This document shows, piece after piece, positions 1-10,873 of a stretch of 64,000 nt of DNA. Position numbers and translations under genes: made by a program. Every line of letters starts with the position of its first letter. Position 1 is the stretch's first letter. The notes under the pieces were generated by a model that had not been told where the DNA came from, ran no database searches, and saw nothing but the letters and a program-made list of their open reading frames with translations. Source of the DNA: Dactylonectria macrodidyma (lineage: Eukaryota > Ascomycota > Sordariomycetes > Hypocreales > Nectriaceae); assembly GCA_020744425.1 (NCBI GenBank), contig JAGMUV010000004.1, forward strand, positions 868,001 through 932,000. Reading direction: 5' to 3'.

Positions 1-3000
1 GGGGGGAAGGGGGGCGTGTGATATCGGGATGTACCCGAGTACCTAGGGAGGGGTGCGATGTGTCAGGTGTGTGAGGTACCGGGCAAGGTACCTGGAGGTG
101 TGCCTCAAAGGTGTACTCGTGGATGGCAGGTGAGCAAGAGGGAGGAGCGCTGGCTGCAGTGCAAGCCTACAACAACGGTGCAGATGGTGCTGCAACGTAC
201 GCTGCAGAGGAGCTGGGGGCGGCACACTGGTCAATGGTCACTGGCTCAGCGAATGCCCTTGCAAGGCGAGCTCTGAACGCTGCGACCAGAGGTGGCAGTT
301 GCGTAACCTGGATTCTGGCCTGATGCAATTGGCCAGGGATTGGACGAGGTTGACGCACGCGTTCGAATTGGGCGCCGTTGTCCCGGACCAGTGGAGCACT
401 CGGGGCAAGGGGCTCCCCGAATCCAGCAGCTTTAGGAGCTCTGGCTCTGTAAGAAGTCTCTGTGAAGCGGGTTGGGCGGGGCGCTGTACTGCGTCGCGCG
501 CGCTGTGCCTCGCTGTGATCTCGCTGAAGGGAGGCTTACAAGGTGGGCGGACAAAAGGTCGGTGGTCCGAGGTGGACAAAGGTGGGCAAAGGTGGGCTCA
601 CCTGGCGCGGTCCTCACCGGCAACTGGGCTTGCGTGATGTCTTCTGTGACTGTCTCAGTTTTCGATGTCAGTCTTCTGTGTCAGTGCCTTGCGGGCCAGT
701 TGTGACAGTTCCAAATAAGGCGCCAATTGCTGCTGCCCTCTCTGGAGGTACCTAAGGTACACTTGTACCTACACTAGTACTCTGAGGTGCAGCACGATGT
801 GTGTGGAAGCCAGCCAGAGCGCCGACCAGGGCCAGGTGCCGGGGAACAGGGGACCGGGGAAGTGAAGTGTGTTTTCCTAACCCAACAGCACCAGTCAGAA
901 GCGCTCTGGAGTCTAGAGTCGATTAAGTGATGTGTGTTGTTGTACTAGGTGTATTAGGTGAGGGTAGAGGCTGTGGAGGGGAGTGCGATAATGGATAATG
1001 GACGCGCGATGGGGACGTAGGAGACTAGGAACTGACGGGGAAACGCCTGCAACGGACCAAAGGCAATCCTGCAGTCTGAAGGCTCCTGCCTGGGGCGACA
1101 AGAGGGGGGGGATATGATGAGCAGCTCTAGGTTGCTCTGCTAGTCTGTCCGCTTCTGCTTCTTTACAGAGCCTTAGACGGTGGTGAATGGGCGTGCGGAT
1201 GGTCGTACTGTACGGTTGTGCTTGAGTGGACTGCAAAGTGTCGACTGTGGGTATCGGTGTGTGGGCGGCGTGGACGTGAGCATGGGCAGGGCGTGTGTGG
1301 GCGTGCAGCAGGATGAGAGGGAATGTGATGGGCGATTCTGGAGGATTTCCAGTACGTATTGTCAGGTATCACTGACAAAACGACTGAGCTTGGTCTGTTG
1401 ATATCGTCTCCGTGATTGAATTTTTTCTCTTCATCACCTCAGAATTCCCTGTCCCCCGCAGATGCAGATGCGAACCCGGCTTTTATGTCCCACTCCGCGG
1501 TCTCGGCTGTCTGAGAATCGCCTTGCGAAAGAAGCTTGTGACGGGGGGACGGGGACGGAAACCTACTGCGTTATACGGGGATGATGTCGTCAGACCGAGG
1601 CTCCCGCAGCAACTCCGAGATTCGTACCTTGGCCCAAGGCAAGGTAAGTACCCAGGTAGGTAGATACGGTAGTTTGGCTACCTACCTTGGTAATCCAGCA
1701 TACCATGGAAGCTTGCTGTCTGTAGCGAGCAGGCTGATGTTGTCACGCGGTCGCCAGATGGATCTGACTGGGCCAAGTGATTCATTCCAGCCAAGCATGT
1801 ACCTTTGCAGGAGGCAACAAGAATGCCCAATCAGCAGGATAAGTTCAGTCGCTTTTCTTAGTATTTTTTCTCATTTTGTCTGTGTTCCTATGCGGGCCAA
1901 ATAAAATGTCACTCCTCGGCTCCGTAACTTTCTGGAAACTCCTGCGAGCATCACCTGTTTCATCTGATCTCATCTGATCTGGCAAGTTTTTGGTCTGGAA
2001 AAAAGTGCCTGATACTGAGCTGGAGCTATGGGGCATTTCCTCAGACCCCCAGCCCCAGGTAGCCCCTTCTGACCTTGTAGACTTACCCACTACGAACTAA
2101 GCAGCTAAGGCAATTAGAATGTGCCTGCTTTTCCCTGCTCCGCCTCCTCTTCCCCGTCCCCCGTCCACATCTCCATCCATCTCCAAGAAAATGCAAGCTT
2201 CCAGACCCCTTCCACATCGTTTCTCTTGGCTGCCGACGATGTGCAATCCCACACACCCTTTCCTTCACCCACATCGTCCGGCCCCGTCCTATCCCGCTTC
2301 ATGCACCTCCCGGTGCCGGTGTCCAACGAGCCCCGTTGCGGTCCCGTCACGCCCGTCACGGGAAGAGCAGAAACAAGATGCTGAGATGCACGGTTGAGTA
2401 ATAGTCAAAACTGGCGTCAGCGAAGGAGTTGTCACGACCGTTGCCCCTCCGACTTCGCCCGGTCCAAACATAGCATGACGCTTCCTATTTGTCGTATGAT
2501 GGCCGACCGTTGCGAGGCTCATCCCCAACGCCAAACGCCCCTGAGGGCTTTCAGGGCCTTTCAGAGGCCCCGGCGCGGGACCGGTGGTCCGCATACAGTG
2601 AATGACAAGTCTTCACCTCCAGAGTACACGCCCCCCCCTCCCCCTCTCAGTGCCCAGAGCCCATCGTCATGGGTTGTCTGTCGGACTATGCGCACGGCAT
2701 CGCGTGTCCTCGCATGTCGAAAAGATTTTTTTCGGCATTTTCCCCAGAACCGCATCTCCTTGTCATGCATAATGCCATCCCTCTGCGACTTGTTGCCCTG
2801 TCGGTTGCACGATTCCGAGCATCGACGGGTGCCCGGCTGTCTCCACATGTCAACGGCCGGGACCACGTCCTCTCTCCAGCCGACTGAGAATCCACAAGCC
2901 CACCCCCTTCACATGCTGTTTTTAGGGTACGATATGGATACAGTGCACAATGTGGTCACACATTTCCCCCTCTCGCTCGACTTTGGGCCTTCCGCCCTGA

Positions 3001-3036
3001 GCCCACGTCGCCCTGCCCCCCCCCCCTCATCAAATC
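1..3036. other. Gene-free region at the left edge
   Basis: No convincing coding sequence is seen. All open frames are short, lack family resemblance and have no splice structure. The longest (2394-3059, +) begins with a non-ATG codon and overlaps the 3' end of the syntaxin gene. Notable content is limited to GGTACC/TAGGTA-type motif clusters near 746-783 and 1631-1690 and pyrimidine-rich sequence around 2120-2350. It is probably the intergenic or UTR sequence of a gene outside the window. Confidence 0.6.
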
Positions 3037-4259
3037 TCAAATCATCAGATCCCATATAACCAGGAACGCGCAAAGCCCGCTCGCTGCAAAGAAGGTGTAC
3101 CGGGCCGTGCTGGGCCGTTGCGTCGCCTTCTTGAGCTCCTTGTTGCCCCCACCAACATTGGCCGCTGTTGAGACCGAGTCCGTCACTAGTTGCTCAATAT
3201 GCTCCGACTGAGTAGCTAGGTTGTTGACCAGCAGCGACTGGAGTTCCGCAATCTCGAGAAGTGACTTCTCGGCAGTACTAGGTTGTCCGTAATTAGTTTC
3301 GCACTGCGCATTATGTTCCTAGGGTGGCAATCCAAGGGCCTTGAGACCCTGTGCGCAAGACAGCCCAGGGCAACCCAGGGCCGTTTGTGGCCACATGTCA
3401 CGTACCTGACTTTCTCCATGCTGCTTCCGAGAAGCTTCATCATGTCCTGATTCCCTTCCTCAAACATCTGTATCTGTTCGTCTGTAAAACCCTGGTTCGA
3501 GGTCTGAGCGCCATCGGACGTAGGGATATGTCCTGCCGTCGCATGAGAGAGTCGCCGGGCAGGAGGAGGGTGCAAAAGGCCACCTGTAGACGCCGCCTCT
3601 GCCGTCGCCAGCTGACTGTTGTTCTTTTCCACCACCCGCCTCAGTCGGGTTTCCATCATGGCCTGCTGCGTCCGGCAACACAGCTCTAGCCAATGTCGCA
3701 GAAACCATAGTATCCCGTCCCGGTGAACTCCAATAACTTGCCCCTTGGCCTCAGCTGCGGCATGCTCTTCCGTCTTGCTGCTTGCAATCCCGCCGGATGC
3801 CCATGATCCCAGTGCCCCTAAGCCTCCCACGTACTTCTTTCGGAGAATGACCGATTCGGTTTCTCGTCGCAACTGCTCGGCGTCGTCGAGGGCCCGGATG
3901 CTAGAGTTCAGCTCCCGGATCATCTGTTTCGCATTGGCGTCAATCTCTTCTCGATCCCGATCCGATAGTACGCGTGACTGTCCATTTGCGGACCGGCTAT
4001 GCGATTTTCGTGGTTGGGCGGTTGAAAGGTAGGCTTGTCTAACGTCTTGGAGCTCTCGGTGCAGGGTGGTGATGTGGGAGTTCTGCAATGTCAGGGTCAG
4101 CTCAGGGGTGGCGGAGAGGGGAAAGAGAGGAGAGGGGGAGCGAACGATGCGGTGTGCCTCCTTCAGAAAGCCATCTATGACATTGAGGGTGACTGGCTTT
4201 CTCGTTGTCGGCACTTGGTGTTGCCGGAGCAGGTCGTTGAATCCGATGGTGATGTCCAT
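3037..4259 (-). CDS. UFE1: Syntaxin-18/Ufe1-type ER t-SNARE
   Basis: Predicted Qa-SNARE acting in retrograde Golgi-to-ER fusion. Three exons: 4146-4259, 3406-4082 and 3037-3277, with introns of 63 and 128 bp. Joining them gives about 343 residues. The start is the ATG at 4259 (MDITIGFNDLLRQHQ); the frame continues upstream only through a TTG. The N-terminal part resembles the syntaxin-18 N-domain. The SNARE motif follows GFTDEQIQMFEEGNQDMM and runs through IAELQSLLVNN, whose glutamine is the likely zero-layer residue. A single hydrophobic tail (YTFFAASGLCAFLVIWDLMI) ends the protein, as expected for a tail-anchored SNARE. The second intron uses GTACGT and CTAG and restores the frame as KVSTAEKS. 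Assignment rests on family recognition and architecture. The exact first intron (GTTCGC...TTGCAG) is inferred because it joins HRI to NSHITTLHREL, a conserved stretch. Confidence 0.85.
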
Positions 4260-5141
4260 GGCGTCCAATCGCGTGTGTACCGGGCCGGTTGTTGGAGGGT
4301 TGCACTAGGGAAGAAAATGCCGGGAGGATCTTTCTTCTCGAGATCGACCTAAAGAATGCCGGGCACGTTGCGGCTTTATCTGCTTGTCATCGGCTCAATC
4401 TTCATGCATCTATGACGAACACCGAGGCTCTGGCCACCTTGCTGTGATGGAGTTCTGATGATTGACCGGAGGTGTTACGTCGGGGCTCCACAGTCGGCTG
4501 AGTCATCCAACCAACTCCAGGCCGGGATACCCTCCAGCATCGTGAAGAGTCCTTCATCTTCCATCATCACAACTGCAATGGTATACCTTCAACAAACATT
4601 CATCGCATACGCAACTGATCATTAATCATGTCAAACGAAAGACCTTAACTGGTGTATCCACACTTTGACGCTTCAAGTCAGGTACACACCAGATCAGAGT
4701 AGTTAACGATCCACAACCGTCACTAAGAATGGCTAGCTACTTCGAGTCGGGATGACCTCACTTCCAGTGACGCAGCCTCAATGCTCGAAACCCACGGGGA
4801 TCATATTTATCAAGGACAGTTCATCGGACTCATGAATTGTCGCCGATCTGTTCGCCCGTCTCCCGGGGGTTCACCGCACCATCACCGATCGGTTCTATCC
4901 CGAGGTGGAGACCTAGGGAGTGGGTTCGTTCATGAGCCATGGTTCGTCCCTAGCAGTCTCGAAACCGGAAATAAGAGCGGAAATATGGGGTCTTCGGCAG
5001 CGAAACGGCGAAAAAGGTCGTCTTGCCGATTTCGCCATCAGTCCAGTAATTGATAAAGAATCTTGCTCCTCTTTTACTCTCTTGCTCGCTTACTGCCGTA
5101 ATGGAGGAATGCGAGTCCTTCGAATCTCTTGAAAACGAACC
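4260..5141. other. Intergenic region between UFE1 and MFS gene
   Basis: The divergent genes UFE1 (-) and the MFS transporter (+) share this 882-bp spacer. No RNA gene or coding frame is supported. It presumably holds both promoters and 5' leaders; I see no specific operator. Confidence 0.6.
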
Positions 5142-6740
5142 ATGCAAAATCCCAAAATAACTACCATCCAAGAAGGCCAAGATGGGAATCTCGCAGCAGA
5201 TTCGAGTGAAACTCGCAGGCCAATGCCGCTTCATCGAATGCCGACGAAGCAAGACGAACCGACAACCCTCCCAGACCAATCAGTTCTTGCTGATACAGAT
5301 GGCATGACGAGAATGCCAAGTGGTCCAGCTTATAGTGTCTTCTCGAAGTCAACTAGGAGATGGATCACAGCATTGGTTGTGGTTGCGAGCTTCGTCTCGC
5401 CCATGACGGCCAACATCTACTTCCCTGCCCTGAACCCAATATCTGAGGATCTGGGTGTCTCTACTTCTCTGATCAATTTGACTTTGACCACTTATATGAT
5501 CTTTCAAGGGTTGTCTCCAACTATCTTCGGCGATTTAGGCGACATGGCTGGTAGACGACCTGCCTATATACTGGCCATGGTCATTTACGTATGCGCAAAC
5601 GTGGGTCTAGCACTTCAAAGGAACTTTGTTGCGCTTCTGGTGCTGCGTTGCCTGCAAAGCGCTGGCAGCAGTGGGACCCTTGTCCTTGGGTTTGCCGTAG
5701 TTGCAGATATATCATCAACGGCAGAACGAGGGAAATACATGGGCTTCGTCGGGGCTGGCATCAACATCGGACCGGCTCTGGGGCCAGTGATTGGAGGCAT
5801 TCTCAGCCAGTATCTGGGTTGGCCCGCTATTTTCTGGTTCTGTGCTATATTTTCCTTCTTATGGCTGATCCCTTGGGTCCTTATAGCTCCAGAAACATGT
5901 CGAAATGTTGTGGGCAATGGATCTATTGCTCCGCCGGTCTGGAACCGGTCATTGCAAGATTTATTCAACCGCCGCTGTCTTGAGACACACGAAGGAAGCA
6001 CCCCAAAGAGACAGTTACGATTTCCCAACCCTCTAAAAACATTGATGATTGTTTTCGAGAAGGAAATGGCTCTGATCCTCTTCACCAATTCCATCATCTA
6101 CCTCGGCTTCATTCTCGTCGCCGCGACCTTGGGCACCCTATTCAAGGAAATTTACGGGTACGACGACCTACAAGTCGGGTTATGTTATCTCCCATACGGC
6201 TTGGGCTGCTGCGGTGCAGTTTTGGCCCAAGGTTACGTCCTTGATTGGAATTATCGGCGAATTGCAAAGAAAATTAGCTTTTCAATTGACCTTCGCCGAG
6301 GAGACGATCTCTCCAGGTTCCCCATCGAAAGTGCACGGTTGCAACCAGTTTACCCCACGTTGTTGCTCGGAATCGCAACATTGATTGGATATGGGTGGGC
6401 GCTACAAGTTGAAACCTCGGTAGCAGTTCCTCTCGTTCTTGTTTTCTTGATTGGGACACTCATCCCTACCTCCTTCAGCGTTCTGAACACTCTGATAGTC
6501 GATCTCCATCCGAATTCCCCAGCAACGGCGACTTCGGCAAACAACCTGGTACGGTGTTTGATGGGAGCCGCGGCTACGGCTGTAATCGACCAAATGATCA
6601 AAGGGATGGGCCGCGGTTGGTGCTTCACATTTTTGGCGTTGTTGAATCTAGCAATGATGCCTCTACTGCGATTGATTGACAAGCGTGGACTGGAATGGAG
6701 AGCCGCCAAAGTGAAAAGAGAAGCGTTCGGGGGAGTCTAG
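5142..6740 (+). CDS. MFS multidrug-type transporter (DHA1-like)
   Basis: Single-exon gene of 532 residues encoding a major facilitator superfamily permease, probably a plasma-membrane drug or metabolite:H+ antiporter. A hydrophilic N-terminal segment of about 75 residues precedes the first membrane span (WITALVVVASFVSPMTANIY). The loop 2-3 signature is visible as FGDLGDMAGRRPAY, followed by the spans of the first half including GINIGPALGPVIGG, the motif-C-like antiporter region. The central loop holds RRIAKKISFSIDLRRGDDLS, typical of fungal DHA1 proteins, and further spans follow to the C-terminus. About 12 spans can be picked out. The substrate cannot be read from the sequence. Its stop lies 98 bp from the convergent EMC4 stop. 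No secondary-metabolite genes surround it, so a housekeeping or general detoxification role is more likely than cluster export. Confidence 0.88.
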   Translation: MQNPKITTIQEGQDGNLAADSSETRRPMPLHRMPTKQDEPTTLPDQSVLADTDGMTRMPSGPAYSVFSKSTRRWITALVVVASFVSPMTANIYFPALNPISEDLGVSTSLINLTLTTYMIFQGLSPTIFGDLGDMAGRRPAYILAMVIYVCANVGLALQRNFVALLVLRCLQSAGSSGTLVLGFAVVADISSTAERGKYMGFVGAGINIGPALGPVIGGILSQYLGWPAIFWFCAIFSFLWLIPWVLIAPETCRNVVGNGSIAPPVWNRSLQDLFNRRCLETHEGSTPKRQLRFPNPLKTLMIVFEKEMALILFTNSIIYLGFILVAATLGTLFKEIYGYDDLQVGLCYLPYGLGCCGAVLAQGYVLDWNYRRIAKKISFSIDLRRGDDLSRFPIESARLQPVYPTLLLGIATLIGYGWALQVETSVAVPLVLVFLIGTLIPTSFSVLNTLIVDLHPNSPATATSANNLVRCLMGAAATAVIDQMIKGMGRGWCFTFLALLNLAMMPLLRLIDKRGLEWRAAKVKREAFGGV

Positions 6741-6838
6741 TCTTGTCCTATCGCGATTGATGATATACGCACAGGATTGAGGAATGGAACCGATGAACCG
6801 TGTTTGGCTGTTAAGAAATATTAAGTATTGCATTCAAC

Positions 6839-7510
6839 TCATACCGCTACAACAGCATGCTCCAAGGGTACCCTCTGGCCCTCCCACATCAACCAATCCG
6901 ATCTTGTTGTCCTATACGAGGTGTCAGCGAAAGTAAAACAACAGTCATTACTAAGTCGTAACTTACGGCAATAATCCCATGGCGTTGACTTTCCAGACAC
7001 CCACACCAAGCGCAAGAATCTGCATGGCCACGTACAGAAACTTGACCTGGAGCATCTGGCCCGAGTTGTTCGCGGTCTGGAACTTCTCGAATGCCTGATT
7101 CGTGTTCACCAATCCCATCAGCGGGTTCTTGAAGGCCATGAAGACCATCATGATACTGAAAATCTGCAACGAGTTGCCAGACATGTACATCATGATGCCT
7201 GTCATAGGGAGGCCTTTGACGGGCGCCAACGCAACTTCCCAAGCCTTCTTCAACTTCAACGTGTCCATCTCTTCGGGGGTCGGAGGCTTGCGCGGTTGAG
7301 TCTTGGCATCCTTGTTGTGCTTCTAAACTAATGGTAAGCAATTCGAGTCCAAATTCGAATAGACCGAGGTGGAAAGCGTGCCTTGGAATGGGTTGCGACG
7401 GGTGAGCCATAGCCGGGAGGGTCCGCGATGCCAGGGAGCTTAGTCTTGGGGGCAGGAGGCGATTCAAGCTGCGCGACCCAGACGGGGACGCCGGACTTTG
7501 TGGAAGACAT
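6839..7510 (-). CDS. EMC4: ER membrane protein complex subunit 4
   Basis: Subunit of the EMC, the ER insertase for tail-anchored and multi-pass membrane proteins. Exons are 7382-7510, 6967-7322 and 6839-6911, giving 185 residues, the usual size for fungal EMC4. After a proline-rich N-terminus (PPAPKTKLPGIADPPGY) comes the conserved block PTPEEMDTLKLKKAWEVALA, then hydrophobic segments (GIMMYMSGNSLQIFSIMMVF; VKFLYVAMQILALGVGVWKV) and the characteristic end NAMGLLPTTRSDWLMWEG. The last intron is a clear GTAAGT...TATAG of 55 bp. The first intron best fits GC-AG ends (7323-7381, 59 bp), which joins exon 1 to KHNKDAKTQPRKPPTPEE in phase; this boundary is less certain. The gene faces AP-1 beta across a 763-bp shared upstream region and converges on the MFS gene. 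Confidence 0.9.
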
Positions 7511-8273
7511 CGCAGCGACTCGAGGTGTTTTCAGGTGAAGATGCTGGGTCGTGATAGCGTCTAGTGGTCGCAATCGATCGTGTTGCTATTCGGGTTGTTG
7601 TGTGGTCGGAGGAGGCTGAGTGAGAGTCCGCAGAGCATCGACCAGCTCAGAAGCAGCAGGTGTCCATTCGTTCGTGGCTCGTGGCCCACTCCACTTCCAG
7701 TGGATGGCGCTGCGCCCGGGCCCAGCAGTTTTTCCGCTTAATTAATTGCACTTGAGCCTGAGGTGCTCACTGCTCGGTCGGTGAGCCTTATCAATAGTTA
7801 GAATCCCCTTGTCGCAATTTGGCTTACCTCAGTTGAGCTCCCCTTTCCACACCCGAAGACGCCGAAGCCTGACGGGACGAGCAACGATTACGACGACCTT
7901 GTTCATATGTCGGCGGGGGACAAGACGAACGACCGACCGCGAAAACCAGGCCCGAATCGCGAAAACGACTGCCAACGCCCGGCGATAAGACATCCCACAT
8001 CACTTCTTCAAGTGGCTTGGATCGCAGACACCTCAAGACGCACATGTGACGCCCCCCTCCTTCCACCCTCCACGGAAACCTGGTGCTGGAGACGCATCCC
8101 GTCCAATTGGGTGGGCGATCGCGACGACCAACGTGACGCTCCAGGTCCATAAGTGAGGGGTTTGCTTGGCTCGAAGTGCCGCTCGACGTGCCTATTCCGC
8201 GCCCATCGTCTGCCACTTCAGTGAGGAGATTCCCCGTTGTGAGGACGGTTCGCAGGGGTACAAGCACGACACC
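7511..8273. promoter_or_regulatory. Shared divergent upstream region of EMC4 and APL2
   Basis: This 763-bp spacer separates two divergently transcribed membrane-traffic genes and must hold both promoters. An inverted CCAAT (ATTGG near 8107) is visible. No coding frame or RNA gene is supported. Coordinated regulation is possible but not shown. Confidence 0.45.
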
Positions 8274-10873
8274 ATGTCGAGTTCCGCCGGTGGAGGAGAC
8301 TCCAAGCTGTTTGCTCGGGTAAGCATATGCTTCTTTATCGCATATCAAAGTTGCCCGACGTCACCTCCATCAACGTCCTAGCATCGTCTTCACCATCGTG
8401 CGATCTATCCTTCATTCCTCACCTCCAACCCTCACTCCATCATTCACCCTCCTCCCAGTCACCTGTACCTGGTCGCACACCCAGCGGTCCTGTACATCTT
8501 CCCCTTCCCGCTCCGATGTCTCGGTCTGTAACCCTTGGCCAAGCACTACAAACCAAGGGATGGCGGCCATGTTCATCGCATACATCCCACCCCCGCGGTA
8601 TAACCTGTGGCTAAACTCTCCACAGGGCAAGGTAGCTGAGCTACGCCTCGAGCTTAACAGCGGAGGAAAGAAGGATAAGAACTACTCATCGAAGAAAATT
8701 GCGCTGAAGAAGATTGTTGCCAATATGACCATGAGCAACAATGACATGGTCGCTCTCTTCCCTGATATTATTGGCTGTATGCACATCCAAAGCTTGGAAA
8801 TCAAGAAGATGTATGAAGTCAACAGAGCTGCCCGTCAGAAGTCCTCGTGCGAACTGACATGCGAATAGGTGCTTTCTGTTCCTAGTCAACTATGCAAGGA
8901 TGAGACCTGAGATCGCAATCAAGGCCATCCCAGTCCTAGAGCATGTAAGTTTACCAATCTCCGTGAGAGGACAAGGCTGACATGTCCCAGGACATGGAGG
9001 ACCACAACCCACTTGTACGAGCACTAGCTCTACGAACAATGTCGTACATTCATGTTCGAGAATTTGTCGAAGCCACAGTCCCGCTCGTCAAGCACATGCT
9101 GAAAGATGGGGATCCTTATGTGCGCAAGACGGCCGCCTTCTGTGTTGCCAAGCTTTATGATCATGACCGACATATGGTAGAGGCCTCGGATCTGATCGAC
9201 CGACTAAACTCGTTGCTCAGGGATGATAACCCTACTGTGGTCGCCAGTGCGTTAGCGGGCTTGATGGATATTTGGGAACGAAGTGATGCTATCAAACTCA
9301 CAATCGACTATAGCAACGCTTCTAAAATGGTGGCGATCCTCCCTGACTGTTCCGAGTATGTCTTCCATTCAAAATCGCGGCGTCGGCATCACTGACATGA
9401 CATTAAAACAGGTGGGGTCAAACATATATCTTGGAGGCTCTGATGTCCTACGTTCCACAGGAAACAGGGGAGGCGATCCTGCTAGCTGAACGCATCTCGC
9501 CACGGCTCTCGCACTCTAACTCATCAGTCGTGCTGACTTGTATCCGTGTCATCCTCTACTTGATGAACTACATCGCCGATCAAAAGCAGATCGCTACACT
9601 TTGCAAGAAACTGTCGCCGCCACTTGTGACCCTTCTTGCCAAGGGGCCCGAGGTGCAGTATCTAGCCCTCCGCAATGCCCTCCTCATCCTTCAGCGCCGA
9701 CCAGATGTCCTGAGGAACGACATCAGAGTCTTCTTTTGCAAATACAACGACCCGATCTACGTCAAGGTGACTAAGTTGGAGCTCATCTTCATGCTCGCCA
9801 ACGAAGACAACATCGACGAAGTCTTGACCGAGCTGCGGGAGTACGCTACGGAAATCGATGTACACTTCGTGCGAAAGGCAGTGCGCGCCATTGGCAAGCT
9901 GGCCATTAAGATCGAGCCGGCTGCACGAAGGTGCATCAACTTGCTCCTCGAGCTTGTTGCGACCAAAGTCACGTACATTGTACAAGAAGCAACAGTCGTT
10001 ATCCGAAACATTTTCCGAAAGTACCCCAACCAGTACGAATCCATCATCAGCACGCTGTGCGAGCATCTTGACTCTCTAGATGAGCCAGAAGCCAAGGCTG
10101 CCATGATCTGGGTCATTGGACAATACGCCGATCGCATTGAGAATAGTGATGCGCTGTTGGAGGATTTCCTATACTCTTTCGCTGAGGAGCCGGTTGAAGT
10201 GCAGCTTGCACTGCTCACGGCCACGGTCAAGCTGTTCATTCAACGACCAACGAAGGGACAAGAGTTAGTACCACGCGTCCTGAAGTGGGCCACGGAAGAG
10301 ACGGATAACCCCGACCTTCGAGACAGGGCATACATGTACTGGAGGTTGTTGTCTACGGATATGAATGCGGCCAAGCAGATTGTCATGGGTGAGAAACCAG
10401 CTATCACTGCTGAGTCGGAGAGACTAGACACAGCGACACTGGAGGAGATGTGTCTAAACGTTGGCACGTTGGCAACTGTCTATCTGAAGCCAGTACAGAC
10501 GGTCTTCAGATCAGCGCGGCCGCGAAAACTTCAGGATTCACCGGCACTCCAGAAGCGGAACCCTGTAGCTGGGGACAACCAAAAGAGCATCAGCATGTTC
10601 GGTAACGCCTCGCAGCCAACAGACATTGACCCTCGAAACAGACAACCGGTAGGTAATGAAGCCAACCTCGCGCAGGCGGTCAATGATGCCGACGAGTATT
10701 TTTCGAGTCTAGGCACGCAGCAGATGGCGTCCATGCATATCGATCAGGGAGACGACGTATTTGGAGGAGTTAATGGCGCTGGAACGGGATATGTCGTGAG
10801 CGCCCACACACCCCAGGCGGTGCTTCAGCCTGCCCAGGGCCAAGGGAGCAACGGCGATCTGCTGGTGCTGTAG
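8274..10873 (+). CDS. APL2: AP-1 clathrin adaptor complex large subunit beta
   Basis: Beta-adaptin of the AP-1 complex, which sorts clathrin cargo between the trans-Golgi and endosomes. Five exons: 8274-8318, 8626-8810, 8869-8944, 8991-9355 and 9412-10873. They join in phase to 710 residues. The first exon is only 15 codons ([15 protein letters not shown]) and is followed by a 307-bp intron; the other introns are 46-58 bp. The adaptin N-terminal solenoid starts with [19 protein letters not shown] and covers about residues 15-540, including [36 protein letters not shown] and [19 protein letters not shown], all typical of beta adaptins. The remaining C-terminus is a low-complexity hinge ending in GDLLVL. 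There is no folded ear domain, which is normal for fungal AP-1 beta. AP-2 beta is the main alternative. The AP-1 choice rests on overall resemblance and tail length. Confidence 0.9.

Noticed and set aside
2394..3059. 221-codon open frame (+)
   Set aside because: It starts with TTG, has a Pro/Ser/Arg-rich translation without family resemblance, and overlaps the UFE1 coding end on the other strand.
5142..7510. MFS gene as part of a secondary-metabolite or resistance cluster
   Set aside because: Neighbours are UFE1, EMC4 and AP-1 beta; there is no backbone synthase, P450 or pathway regulator in the window.
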